Source: Oricola indica
GTDB lineage: Bacteria; Pseudomonadota; Alphaproteobacteria; Rhizobiales; Rhizobiaceae
Assembly (NCBI RefSeq): GCF_019966595.1
Contig: NZ_JAINFJ010000009.1
Location: forward strand, 83,725 to 147,724
Length of the DNA stretch: 64,000 bases
Direction of reading: 5' to 3'
Every line of letters starts with the position of its first letter. Position 1 is the stretch's first letter. A program made the translations under genes and the position numbers. A model generated the notes under the pieces. It searched no databases, had not been told where the DNA came from, and saw nothing but the letters and a program-made list of their open reading frames with translations. Positions 1 to 9,927 of this stretch are shown here, one piece after another.

Positions 1-123
1 CAGGCCCGAATCCTTGCCGTTGTCGAAACGCCCGATGGCGATGTCGGCCGCAATCTCGTCCGCTTCGGCGTCGCGGTTCCATGGAAGGGCCGCGAGGAGC
101 CGCGCGAGACCTGGTGCGAGTAG
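1..123 (+). CDS. Thermonuclease-like protein, C-terminal fragment (cut by window edge)
   Basis: Reading from base 1 in frame 1 gives 40 residues ending in a TAG at 121-123. They align with the C-terminus of the nuclease-like gene at 573-1148: both have R-I/T-LA near the start, then a V(A)V-PW/SW-RGR-EP segment, and end in ETWC/GTWC plus one or two residues. The gene body lies left of the window. It is probably the end of a tandem SNase-like paralogue; the catalytic part cannot be seen. Confidence 0.6.
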   Translation, partial: QARILAVVETPDGDVGRNLVRFGVAVPWKGREEPRETWCE

Positions 124-127
124 ACCC

Positions 128-447
128 TTATCCGGGTTTGCCTTTCTCAAGGAGCGGGCCAACCACCTCGATTCGGTTCGTCCAGACATAACCGTCGAAT
201 CCATCCGGTATCTGTCGAAGTTCCGCCTCGCTATCGATGCCGTGTTTCGTGGTCGAATTAAGGTATTCGACGGCTACGCCCAACAGGCCCGCACCTCTTC
301 CGGCAACCCCGCCGGAATCCGTTCGAAATCCTCCCCGTTCACATGCCGCCTGAGCGCCGACGCGACGGTCCCGAGCGCTTCCTTCGCATCCGCCATGAAG
401 GCGTCGAAGTCGCGCGAGGCGGTGAAATACTCCTGGGGTATCGGCAC
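128..447 (-). pseudogene. Small DUF2267-like gene broken by a one-base deletion
   Basis: From a GTG at 447 the minus strand reads PIPQEYFTASRDFDAFMADA and on to LPEEVRA, then hits a stop near 279. One base added in the GGCCC run near 286 lets the reading continue as LLGVAVEYLNSTTKHG and on to a TAA at 128-130. Total length is 320 nt, exactly one short of 107 codons. The N-terminal pattern (Y-x-x-AS-x-DFDxFxxDA) resembles DUF2267 proteins, but the family call is tentative. An in-frame TAG just upstream of the GTG limits the start. It could be a real pseudogene or an assembly error. Confidence 0.5.
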
Positions 448-572
448 ATGTCCCGTCTAGGCCACAGGCCTATGTCCGGCAATGCCGCGAAGCTGACCCG
501 CCGGTCGCTTGAACGAAAAAGTAAGACCTCGGCCCGCAGGCTCGCATCACGATTCGAACCGGAACGCGTGCC

Positions 573-1148
573 ATGGCCACCATCGACGCAAAACGCGGAA
601 ACGCCACCTCCCGCTCGCGGTCCAGCAGTCGCCTGCCGTGGCGCACGGCGCTTTTGCTGGTCGCCTGCTTCTCCATTGGCGCGGGCGTTGCGGTGATGCT
701 GCGCCATGTGGACGGTATCGAACTCTCGCGCGTGGGCGCGCTTGTCGACCACATGACCACCAGCGCCTATACGCCTTCCGCACCGCCGGATTTCTCCGCC
801 ACGGTAGCGCCGCGCGCCATGCCGATTTGTGGCGTGGGCCGCGGGGTCGATTGCGACACGATTTGGCTCGCCGGCGAAAAGATCAGGCTCGTCAATATCG
901 ATGCGCCCGAGGTGAAGGGCCGCTGTCGCGCGGAAACGCAGCGCGCTGCTGCCGCCACGCGCGCACTCGCGCGCCTGCTCGACGGCCAGCCGATCCGCAT
1001 CGTCCGGCAGGGACAGGACCGCTATGGCCGCACACTGGCCGCGATTGCGACATCCGCCGGCGATGCCGGCGCGCTGCTTGTCAGCAATGGCCTCGCCGTC
1101 TCGTGGCGCGGCCGCCGCGAGCCGGTGGGAACCTGGTGCGGAGCCTGA
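573..1148 (+). CDS. Membrane-anchored thermonuclease (SNase)-like protein
   Basis: This 191-residue protein has an N-terminal hydrophobic segment at about residues 28-46 (LLLVACFSIGAGVAVML), so the rest probably lies in the periplasm. The SNase-like fold is indicated by CDTIWLAGEKIRLVNIDAPE around residues 91-110 and the later D-RYGRTLA segment at about 149-156, which in this family follow the beta-barrel carrying the catalytic Arg/Asp residues. Cysteines in VGRGVDC and KGRC could form a disulfide. Its C-terminus matches the partial gene ending at base 123, so this is a locally duplicated family. Nuclease activity is inferred from family only. Confidence 0.72.
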   Translation: MATIDAKRGNATSRSRSSSRLPWRTALLLVACFSIGAGVAVMLRHVDGIELSRVGALVDHMTTSAYTPSAPPDFSATVAPRAMPICGVGRGVDCDTIWLAGEKIRLVNIDAPEVKGRCRAETQRAAAATRALARLLDGQPIRIVRQGQDRYGRTLAAIATSAGDAGALLVSNGLAVSWRGRREPVGTWCGA

Positions 1149-1211
1149 AGCGGAACCTTTCGCCAGGCTCGCCGGTTATGGACACACGTTCCACCAAGCC
1201 GGGAGACCGCT

Positions 1212-1901
1212 ATGCGCCGCACATCCTTCTTGATCGTCATCGCCGCCACGACCGCTTTGGCCGCCCCGGCCAACGCCCGCTCCACATGCGGCTTCATTGA
1301 GGAAATGCAGCCGGGCGAGACGCTTGAACAGCTTGCCGAGCGCTGTGGCACCGAGCCGGGGGAAATCCTGCGCGTCAACGACGCCGATACGGTTGCCGAC
1401 CTTCCCGAAGGCAAACTGAAAATGCCAGTCTTCGAAGAGGATGCAGTCGATGATTTCCTTGGCAGGGCGCGGATGGCCATGGATGATGCCGGACGGAACA
1501 TCCGGGATGCGGCCAATTCAGCCGGCAAGACCGTCTCCGACTATCTGGCTGACACGCCGGATTTCAGTCGCGAGATCGCCGAGTTCGGCGATCGCATCGG
1601 CTTGCCTGGCGTCGATGCCCAGCCGTCGCGCGGTCCCGAAGTCGACGTCGAGAAAAAGGATGACGGCAAGTTCGAGGTCGAGGCGTCCGGCCTTCCCGGG
1701 AACAAGGACGTCAGGATCGGCCTTCGCCGCGGCGACAGCCTGACCATGCTGGATACGGTCGAGACCGACGCTGCCGGCAAGCTTTCGGCCGAAATCGAAG
1801 TCCCCGCCAAAACCGTCGAGGCAGGCGGCGACGCGGTCATCGTGGTCGAGACGGCCGACGAGCGCGTGCGGCTCGTCTCGGATGTTCTGGCGCTCGACTA
1901 G
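1212..1901 (+). CDS. Secreted LysM-like periplasmic protein
   Basis: The 229-residue product starts with a typical Sec signal peptide (MRRTSF, hydrophobic core, cleavage near ANA-RS at about residue 22). Residues 33-62 (QPGETLEQLAERCGTEPGEI and following) look like a degenerate LysM repeat, a peptidoglycan-binding fold. The middle is acidic and helical. The C-terminal half (about 140-229) is beta-rich and extracellular-like. GGGAG is placed 6 nt before the ATG. Function beyond a probable cell-wall association is unknown. Confidence 0.6.
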   Translation: MRRTSFLIVIAATTALAAPANARSTCGFIEEMQPGETLEQLAERCGTEPGEILRVNDADTVADLPEGKLKMPVFEEDAVDDFLGRARMAMDDAGRNIRDAANSAGKTVSDYLADTPDFSREIAEFGDRIGLPGVDAQPSRGPEVDVEKKDDGKFEVEASGLPGNKDVRIGLRRGDSLTMLDTVETDAAGKLSAEIEVPAKTVEAGGDAVIVVETADERVRLVSDVLALD

Positions 1902-1910
1902 GGCAAGCCC

Positions 1911-2183
1911 CTAGTGCAGCACGATCTCGCCGTCCACGCGGCGAAACTCGCCGGGCTTGATCAGCCTTTGGTGCGAGTAGCGCACAGAATGCAGCGGGCC
2001 GTCGAGATTGTTCTCCCAGAAATCGAGAAATCCGTACATCTGTGGAAACTCCGGAGCCAGGTCGTAGTCCTGCCAGACATAGGTCTGCAGGATGCCCGGA
2101 TGGTCCGGCATGCGATAGAGGATATGGGCTGTTGTCAGCCCGTAGCCTTCCAGTTGCAATTCGAAAGCGCTCTTGCCTTGCAT
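1911..2183 (-). CDS. usg: Usg family protein
   Basis: This 90-residue soluble protein begins MQGKSAFELQLEGYGLTTAH and contains a WQDYDLAPEFPQMYGFLDFW stretch, recognisable as the Usg family common in alphaproteobacteria. The molecular function is unknown; the name comes from proximity to tryptophan genes in other species. The start at 2183 was preferred over upstream in-frame codons because AAGGAG sits 6 nt before it and the upstream extension is low-quality sequence. It is divergent from groES, so its promoter shares the intergenic region that carries the CIRCE-like element. Confidence 0.75.
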   Translation of the reverse strand: MQGKSAFELQLEGYGLTTAHILYRMPDHPGILQTYVWQDYDLAPEFPQMYGFLDFWENNLDGPLHSVRYSHQRLIKPGEFRRVDGEIVLH

Positions 2184-2256
2184 TGCCACTCCTTTTCGGA
2201 CTATTGCACCGAAGAACGCTACGAAAAAATCTGATTCTGTCAATAATATCAGCTTG

Positions 2257-2283
2257 TTAGCAGCCCATACGGGCGAGTGCTGA
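2257..2283. promoter_or_regulatory. Degenerate CIRCE element (HrcA operator) upstream of groESL
   Basis: TTAGCAGCC, a 9-nt spacer, then GAGTGCTGA. The consensus is TTAGCACTC-N9-GAGTGCTAA, so the spacing is exact and the right arm is near-perfect, while the left arm has drifted. It lies 155 nt upstream of groES. In relatives HrcA binds here to repress groESL. A CTTGAA at 2301-2306 followed by CCAGAT at 2324-2329 might be a second, heat-shock-sigma type promoter; that part is weak. Confidence 0.6.
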
Positions 2284-2437
2284 TTTTTTCTTTCGCTCCT
2301 CTTGAATCCGAAAATATCCGAAACCAGATTTCCGGCGCGCGAAGCCGCGATCCGGATCGCGCGCCAGCCGCCGGTTCGAAGGGAACGGCGGCCGGCGGAA
2401 CTCTCTTCAACATCGTTTGTCCAGGAGGAAAACACGC

Positions 2438-2752
2438 ATGAAGTTCCGTCCATTGCATGACCGCATTCTGGTCCGCCGCATCGAAGCCGAGGAAAAGACG
2501 GCCGGGGGAATCATCATTCCCGATACAGCCAAGGAAAAGCCGTCCGAGGGCGAGGTTGTCGCTGTGGGCTCCGGCGCGCGCGACGAGAAGGGCGCGATCC
2601 AGCCGCTAGACGTTCAGGTTGGCGACCGCATCCTGTTCGGCAAATGGTCCGGCACCGAGATCAAGCTCGAAGGCACGGATTACCTGATCATGAAGGAATC
2701 CGACGTCATGGGCGTCATCGAGGCCGAAGCCGCGGCGAAAAAGGCCGCCTGA
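2438..2752 (+). CDS. groES: Co-chaperonin GroES
   Basis: The 104-residue protein starts [20 protein letters not shown] and has the mobile loop ([15 protein letters not shown], about residues 22-36) that docks to GroEL, plus the conserved GEVVAVGSG and [14 protein letters not shown] segments. It caps the GroEL chamber as a heptamer in the cytoplasm. The ATG at 2438 has an excellent GGAGG 12 nt upstream and gives the usual family length; an earlier in-frame start would add seven unsupported residues. It is followed after 21 nt by groEL, so the two form an operon under the CIRCE-like site. Confidence 0.98.
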   Translation: MKFRPLHDRILVRRIEAEEKTAGGIIIPDTAKEKPSEGEVVAVGSGARDEKGAIQPLDVQVGDRILFGKWSGTEIKLEGTDYLIMKESDVMGVIEAEAAAKKAA

Positions 2753-2758
2753 GCGTAA

Positions 2759-4402
<1,644 letters not shown>

Positions 4403-4432
4403 TCCGGCCTCAAAGCCTCTGACAGACAATCG

Positions 4433-4461
4433 ACCCGCGGGAACCTTCCCGCGGGTTTTTT
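4433..4461 (+). terminator. Rho-independent terminator of groESL
   Basis: ACCCGCGGGAA pairs perfectly with TTCCCGCGGGT across a CC centre, and a run of six T follows at 4456-4461. It starts 30 nt after the groEL stop. Confidence 0.9.
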
Positions 4462-4559
4462 GTTGCACTGCGGTAGACTTGCCCTAGCTCAAGGACAAGA
4501 ATGAGCCTCTCGCGCGCTTTGCGGCGCGGCCACGCCATTACAAACCGCTGCAAGGATCG

Positions 4560-5705
4560 ATGCCGGAAGAGATCGTCGAAACCGCCGAAGAAGCCATAGT
4601 CGACACCTATATGCTGGCGTCCCTCTGGGCATGGCCGCTCATACTGCTTGCCGTTGCGATCTTCGTCGGATGGGCCGTCCATGCGCTTCTGTGGCGAGCT
4701 CTCGCGCGCATGCTGCGCCGCAGTTCATGGTGGCGGCAGGCGATCGGCCGTGCGCGCAGTCCCGCCCGCCTCGCCATCATTCTGCTCGCTGTTTCGGTGG
4801 CGGTCTCCGCCTCCGGCTTGCCGATGGAGTTCAAGGGCGCGGTCTCCAGGACGATCTCGGTCATCATGATCGGGCTGATCGGCTGGACGGCGATCCTGCT
4901 GACCAATCTCTTCACCGACCGGTTGATGCGCGGCCATCGCCTTGAAACGGAAGATGGCGAGGACAACGTCCATGGCCGCAAGGTCGTGACGCAGGTCCGC
5001 GTGCTGCGTCGAACAGCCAACATCCTGATTTTCATCATCGCCGCCGCCTCCGTGCTTTTGACCTTCGACAGCGTTCGCCAATATGGCGTCAGCCTGTTCG
5101 CCTCCGCCGGTGTTGCCGGCCTTGCCGTCGGCTTCGCCGCCCGCCCGGTCCTTGCCAACCTGATCGCCGGCGTCCAGATCGCGCTCACCCAGCCAATCCG
5201 GCTGGAGGATGTCGTCATCGTCGAGGGCGAGTGGGGCTGGATCGAGGAAATCGGCGCGACCTATGTGGTCGTGCGTATCTGGGACTGGCGGCGCATGGTC
5301 GTGCCGCTGTCCTACTTCATCGAGAAGCCGTTCGAGAACTGGACCCGCGAAGGGACCTCGATCATCGGGGCGGTCACCTGGCATGTCGATTACTCGGTGC
5401 CGGTGGAGATACTGCGCGCGAAGCTCATCGAATTCGTGGAGTCTTCGTCGCTCTGGGACGGGCAGGTCGCCAAGATGCACATGACCGATGCGAACGACAA
5501 GACGATCGTCGTGCGTGGCATCATGAGCGCACGCAACTCGATCGCCACTTGGGAACTGCGCTGCGAGATCCGTGAAAAGCTGATCGCCTGGCTGCAGGCC
5601 GAATATCCGCAGGCCCTGCCGCGCTTCCGCGCCGAGATCTCCCGGTCGGGCACCGAGGAATATCGGGAAGATATTCCCGATGGCGCCCGCGCTCCGGTCT
5701 CCTAG
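4560..5705 (+). CDS. MscS-family mechanosensitive ion channel
   Basis: The 381-residue inner-membrane protein has about five hydrophobic helices (near residues 22-44, 68-84, 97-116, 158-175 and 179-211). The last is the Gly/Ala-patterned pore helix typical of MscS (FASAGVAGLAVGFAARPVLA), followed by the beta domain (EDVVIVEGEWGWIEEIGATY) and a cytoplasmic alpha/beta part. Such channels release solutes on hypo-osmotic shock. AAGGA precedes the ATG. It converges with the next gene and overlaps its stop by 4 nt. Confidence 0.88.
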   Translation: MPEEIVETAEEAIVDTYMLASLWAWPLILLAVAIFVGWAVHALLWRALARMLRRSSWWRQAIGRARSPARLAIILLAVSVAVSASGLPMEFKGAVSRTISVIMIGLIGWTAILLTNLFTDRLMRGHRLETEDGEDNVHGRKVVTQVRVLRRTANILIFIIAAASVLLTFDSVRQYGVSLFASAGVAGLAVGFAARPVLANLIAGVQIALTQPIRLEDVVIVEGEWGWIEEIGATYVVVRIWDWRRMVVPLSYFIEKPFENWTREGTSIIGAVTWHVDYSVPVEILRAKLIEFVESSSLWDGQVAKMHMTDANDKTIVVRGIMSARNSIATWELRCEIREKLIAWLQAEYPQALPRFRAEISRSGTEEYREDIPDGARAPVS

Positions 5706-6613
5706 TTCTTGTCCAGTTGCTCTTCCAGGTCCGCGCAATGGTCGCGCGTTTCGCTGCGCTCCGTGAAGCGGATGAAGTCGAAGGGCAGGCCTTCGCCCTC
5801 TATGTCTTCATAGTCGGCGAAGCGCTGTGCGTCCTCCGTCACCTCGAATAATCCTATCGAGACAGTGTCAGTATTTGGCGCCTTTGTTTGCAGGATGAAC
5901 GGCACGCCCCAGTCGCTGCGTACATGGCCCGCACCCGCGATCAGGACCGCACCGTCGCTGCGCCCGGCGTCCAGCATTGCCGTTGCCATGGACAGGTCGC
6001 GGGCAAGCTGGACGTCGATCATCGGCGCGATCGCCTCTTCGGGCAGCAGATCGCAATGGGCGGCCATCAATTCCTCTGCCAGCCCTGCGCGCGTTTCCTC
6101 GGGATAGGTGACGTCCGATTCAATGGTAAGAGATTGCTTTCCAATGTCGCGGATCACGCTGCGGTCCAGATCGCCGGCGACAAGGGGGAGGTCGAGTTCC
6201 AGCGCGCCTTCGACGATCGGGCGGTAGATGGCCCAGTCCGGCCAGCCGCGTTTCGTCCAGCGCAGTTCCGCGCCAAGTGCGTCGAGGTCTGGCGCGGGCG
6301 CTGCCATCGCCGCGTCGAGAACCGGTTGCAGGCTTTTCGGAACCATCTCGAACACCACCGCCGGCTCGCGGCCGGCCTCCGCCATGGTGCGGATGATGTC
6401 CGCCTGGATCGTGTGATGCACCGAATTGGTGTGGATTTCGCCGACAAGCACGAAATCCGCAGCGATCGCCCGCGCCTCGATATCCGCGTAAGTCGTCTTC
6501 GACCCGTCGCCGGTCCATGCGGTGCCGTCCAGGGGATGGCTCCAGGCCGTCGTGTGAAACGCCGTCAGGCAGCCCATTATGACTGCAGCCGAAAGCACGG
6601 GGCGTATGGGCAT
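5702..6613 (-). CDS. ChaN-family (haem-binding-like) secreted protein
   Basis: The 303-residue precursor has a signal peptide (about residues 1-25, ending near WSHP). The mature part carries the ChaN/Tiki-type motif FVLVGEIHTNSVHHTIQADI near residues 55-74 and FEMVPKSLQP after it. ChaN proteins bind haem or act in iron-linked uptake. No lipobox cysteine follows the signal peptide, so this one is probably soluble in the periplasm. The ATG at 6613 has AGGAG 6 nt upstream; a GTG two codons earlier is less well placed. A late GAGHVRSDWGVP segment is typical of the family. Confidence 0.78.
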   Translation of the reverse strand: MPIRPVLSAAVIMGCLTAFHTTAWSHPLDGTAWTGDGSKTTYADIEARAIAADFVLVGEIHTNSVHHTIQADIIRTMAEAGREPAVVFEMVPKSLQPVLDAAMAAPAPDLDALGAELRWTKRGWPDWAIYRPIVEGALELDLPLVAGDLDRSVIRDIGKQSLTIESDVTYPEETRAGLAEELMAAHCDLLPEEAIAPMIDVQLARDLSMATAMLDAGRSDGAVLIAGAGHVRSDWGVPFILQTKAPNTDTVSIGLFEVTEDAQRFADYEDIEGEGLPFDFIRFTERSETRDHCADLEEQLDKN

Positions 6614-6695
6614 GATCACTCCTATCGTGGTCCTGTCGCGATGCTTGTCGAAGCAATCTGGAAAACAAGTGCCACATGTTCAAGTGGCCGTAACG

Positions 6696-7601
6696 TCAGT
6701 GCTTTTTTCCGAGTTCCTCCGCCAGCATGTCGAAGACGAGGCGCACGCGCCGGCTGGTGTTGAGCTCGCGATGTGTCGTCAGCCAGATCGGAACTTCCAT
6801 CGGATGGAAATCCGGCAGCACGCGGCGCACGGTCGGTTCACTGTCGCCGATCCGTTCCGGCACGATGCCGATCGCCACGCCGGCTTTGACCAGTTCCCAG
6901 TGGACGAGGTGGTTGGCGGTCAACACCGGAAAGTTCGCCGTCGACAGCGAAAGCCCCATCCGGTTCAACCCGTCAAGCATCACCGATGTCGTGTCGAAGC
7001 CGATGAAGTCCGCGCGCGACAGGTCTTCCGGCATCGCGGGATTGCCGATCCGTTTCAGGTAGCCGGGCGCGGCGTAGAACCGGGCGAGATCGTCGCCCAC
7101 TTTCTTCGCGATCAGGTCGGGCTGCGTCGGACGGAAATTGCGGATGGCGATATCCGCCTCGCGCCGCTTAAGGTCGATCGCGGCGTTGGAAGCGACGATT
7201 TCGACCTCGATACCCGGCTGCTCCCGTCTCAGCCGCGCCACGACGGGCGGCAGCAGAAAGGCCGAGTAGATCTCGCTCGCGGTTATGCAGATCGATCCCT
7301 CGATGGACTGAGCCTGACCGGAGGCGGCGAGCGAAACGAGGCCCGCGGCGTTGCCCATTGCGCGCACATGGTCGAGCAGTTCCAGACCCGCCGGCGTCAG
7401 CGTCAGTCCGCGTCCGGCGCGCTCGAACAACACGACGCCGAGTTCGCCTTCCAGCGCGTCGACCTGCCGGCCGAGCGTCGGTTGCGCCATGCCAAGCGCC
7501 CGCGCCGCGGCGGACAGCGAACCCTCTTCGGCCGTGACGAGAAACGCCCGGGCCCGGTTCCAGTCGAACTTCACGGAACGCCAATCCATACGAAAATGCA
7601 T
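6696..7601 (-). CDS. LysR-family transcriptional regulator
   Basis: The 301-residue regulator has an N-terminal winged helix (FDWNRARAFLVTAEEGSLSA through QPTLGRQVDALE, about residues 12-50) and a periplasmic-binding-protein-like effector domain from about 95 onward. The first ATG has no clear ribosome site; ATG at 7589 or the GTG of VKFDWN at about 7571 are possible starts. It is divergent from the oxidoreductase at 7690 across an 88-nt gap, the usual arrangement for a LysR activator and its target. The inducer is unknown. Confidence 0.85.
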   Translation of the reverse strand: MHFRMDWRSVKFDWNRARAFLVTAEEGSLSAAARALGMAQPTLGRQVDALEGELGVVLFERAGRGLTLTPAGLELLDHVRAMGNAAGLVSLAASGQAQSIEGSICITASEIYSAFLLPPVVARLRREQPGIEVEIVASNAAIDLKRREADIAIRNFRPTQPDLIAKKVGDDLARFYAAPGYLKRIGNPAMPEDLSRADFIGFDTTSVMLDGLNRMGLSLSTANFPVLTANHLVHWELVKAGVAIGIVPERIGDSEPTVRRVLPDFHPMEVPIWLTTHRELNTSRRVRLVFDMLAEELGKKH

Positions 7602-7689
7602 ATCAGAACGCAGTAATTGGTCAATTTAATATGCGTGAGTGCATGGGTATATCCGCATCAACGCAATCGATCCTGTTGGAGAAACCATT

Positions 7690-8682
7690 ATGAAAGCCGC
7701 CCTTTACGAGAAATACGGCGATGCAGGTGTCCTGTCCGTCGGCGATGTCGTCCGTCCGGAACCCGGCAAGGACGAGATCCTGGTCAAGGTCTATTCCGCC
7801 GCCGTCACCACGGCCGACTGGCGCCTGCGCGCCTCCGCCTTTCCGGGTGTCATGTGGCTTCCCGGCCGTCTGATGTTCGGTCTTCGCCGCCCGCGCAACC
7901 CGATCCTCGGCAATGCCTTTTCCGGCCGTGTCGTTTCGCGCGGATCCGAAGTCGAGCGGTTCCGGCTTGGCGACGCCGTATTTGGCTTCGCGCAGGGAGC
8001 CCATGCGGAATATCTCGTCGTCAAGGCCGATGGCGCTGTGGCGCATAAACCGAAAGCAATCACTTACGAAGAGGCGGCAGCCGTGCCCTTCGGCGCGATC
8101 TCGGCGCTGGTGTTCCTTCGCGATTTCGCGAAGGTGAAACCCGGCGAAAAGGTTCTCGTCAACGGCGCGTCCGGCGCGGTTGGCGTGTGGGCGGTCCAGC
8201 TTGCCCGCTATCTCGGCGCAAGCGTCACCGGTGTCGCCGGCACCGATAATCTCGATCTGGTGAAATCGCTCGGTGCGGGAAAGGTCGTCGATTACCGGCG
8301 TGAGGATGTTGCCGATACCGGGACGGACTTCGATGTGGTGCTCGATCCGGTCGGCAAGCTGCCCTACTCCGTCGCGAAGCGGGTGCTGAAGCCCGGCGGG
8401 CGCTACGTGCCGCTCGAGTTCAGCGGCCGCGAGATGATCCAGGCGCTGGTCGCGAAGCTAACGGGCGGACCGAAGATCGTGCTCGCGATATCGAACGACA
8501 GCCGCGATGATCTCGAATACCTTGCCGGTCTGCTCGACAAAGGCGAAATCCGGGCCGTGGTCGACAGCCGTTTCCCGCTGGGCGACATTGCCGACGCGCA
8601 CCGGCGTGTCGAGACCCGGCACGTGCGCGGCTCCGTGGTGCTGTCGCTTGAAACCCCCGAAGCGACAGCCGTCGCTGCCTGA
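7690..8682 (+). CDS. NAD(P)-dependent MDR oxidoreductase (quinone reductase-like)
   Basis: The 330-residue protein has an N-terminal GroES-like half and a Rossmann half with LVNGASGAVGVWAVQLARYL at about residues 155-174. The structural and catalytic zinc cysteines of alcohol dehydrogenases are absent, which places it with zeta-crystallin/quinone oxidoreductase types that reduce enones or quinones with NADPH. GGAG sits upstream of the ATG at 7690; an in-frame extension to 7639 lacks a ribosome site. It is probably controlled by the divergent LysR gene and cotranscribed with the DUF4386 gene. Confidence 0.83.
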   Translation: MKAALYEKYGDAGVLSVGDVVRPEPGKDEILVKVYSAAVTTADWRLRASAFPGVMWLPGRLMFGLRRPRNPILGNAFSGRVVSRGSEVERFRLGDAVFGFAQGAHAEYLVVKADGAVAHKPKAITYEEAAAVPFGAISALVFLRDFAKVKPGEKVLVNGASGAVGVWAVQLARYLGASVTGVAGTDNLDLVKSLGAGKVVDYRREDVADTGTDFDVVLDPVGKLPYSVAKRVLKPGGRYVPLEFSGREMIQALVAKLTGGPKIVLAISNDSRDDLEYLAGLLDKGEIRAVVDSRFPLGDIADAHRRVETRHVRGSVVLSLETPEATAVAA

Positions 8683-8698
8683 GACGGAGGAGATGAGC

Positions 8699-9403
8699 AT
8701 GCGTGAACAGTCATTCGATGCCGGACGGATCGCGCGAATTGCCGGCCTGCTCTATGTCGTGATCATCCTGGCCGGCATGGGCAGCGAGGTCGCGGTTCGC
8801 ATCCCCAATATCGTTCCGGGCGATCCGGCCGCCACCGCGGCCAACCTCGTCGACAACGCCGGTCTTTTTCGCCGGTCCTTCGCCGCCGACATGGCGATGG
8901 CGCTGTCGGATGTCGCGCTCGCGGTACTGCTGTTCTGGCTGTTGGGTCCTGCCGGCAAGGTTCTGTCGCTGATGGCCATGGCCTTCCGGCTGGTCCAGGC
9001 CGCCTTGATCGGCGCGAGCCTGCTGTTCCAGCATGCGGCATTGCTGGTCGCCAATGGCGCGCCGGGCTTCGATTCCGGAGATCGCGAGGCGCTTGCTGCC
9101 TTCTTCCTCGACATTCATGCCCATGGCTATGACCTGGGCCTGGTCTTTTTCGGTGTAGCCTGCCTTCTTTTGGGAACGCTCATCTGGCGCTCCGGCTTCC
9201 TGCCGCGCTGGCTCGGCGGTCTCGTCTTCGCCGCCGGTCCGGTCTATCTGGCAGGCTCTTTCGCCCGCTTCGTCATGCCGGAAATCCACGGTCCGCTGCA
9301 ATTTGCCTATGTGGTGCCGCTGATCGCGGAGACAGCTTTCGCGCTCTGGCTGCTGATCCGCGGTGTTGATACCCGGGTCTGGAAAGCCGGCGCCGGCAAA
9401 TAA
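8699..9403 (+). CDS. DUF4386 integral membrane protein
   Basis: The 234-residue protein is strongly hydrophobic with about six helices (first near residues 10-30, last near 205-225). The N-terminal RIARIAGLLYVVIILAGMGS and following loop fit the DUF4386 family, whose function is unknown. It starts 16 nt after the preceding gene. GGAGG lies 8 nt before the ATG at 8699; the ATG at 8693 is in frame but too close to that site. Cotranscription with the oxidoreductase suggests a joint response, without showing what it is. Confidence 0.7.
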   Translation: MREQSFDAGRIARIAGLLYVVIILAGMGSEVAVRIPNIVPGDPAATAANLVDNAGLFRRSFAADMAMALSDVALAVLLFWLLGPAGKVLSLMAMAFRLVQAALIGASLLFQHAALLVANGAPGFDSGDREALAAFFLDIHAHGYDLGLVFFGVACLLLGTLIWRSGFLPRWLGGLVFAAGPVYLAGSFARFVMPEIHGPLQFAYVVPLIAETAFALWLLIRGVDTRVWKAGAGK

Positions 9404-9446
9404 AACAAACCGGCCGCTGCGCTTCTGAGGGCGAAAACGCCGTGTC

Positions 9447-9782
9447 TCATCGCTTCAGCTGATATCGGTACGGCTCCTCGAAGAGGTCGAGAACCTTCGT
9501 GCCCGCCGGCAGGCGCGCGCTGTGCTCCACGCCGGAGGGAATGTTGTAGCTGTCGCCCGGCCGATAGGTCCGGGTTTCGCCGCCGATCGTAAGTTCCAGC
9601 GAACCTTCCAGCACTGTGCCCCATTGGCCCTTGTGCGAATGCGGCGGCAGCGAGACGTCCTGGTGTATTGTGAAGATGACCATGAGGCCCTTGTCCGACT
9701 GGATGGCGTTGGTGGAGACCGTTTCCTCGCCGATGGGCAGGTCGATGGCATCCAGGGTCTGGATGAAGTCCGGCAGATCCAT
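9447..9782 (-). CDS. Cupin-domain protein
   Basis: This 111-residue single-domain cupin has motif 1 around SLPPHSHKGQWGTVLEGSLEL (about 47-67) and motif 2 around YRPGDSYNIPSGVEHSARLP (about 73-92), including the His residues that usually hold a metal. GAGGAGG lies 7 nt before the ATG at 9782. Small cupins can be isomerases, dioxygenases or sugar-binding proteins; nothing here separates these. Confidence 0.78.
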   Translation of the reverse strand: MDLPDFIQTLDAIDLPIGEETVSTNAIQSDKGLMVIFTIHQDVSLPPHSHKGQWGTVLEGSLELTIGGETRTYRPGDSYNIPSGVEHSARLPAGTKVLDLFEEPYRYQLKR

Positions 9783-9927
9783 TGATTGTCCTCCTCTGCG
9801 CGCATGCTCCACAAGGCTAGCAGTAAACATTCCCTTGCGACAGTTTTTGCGCTGATGCCACGCGGGTACTGGACAATCCGCCCGTCTCCGTCCCAGTCTG
9901 TTGGGCGGATTTTAGGGAGGAGACGTG

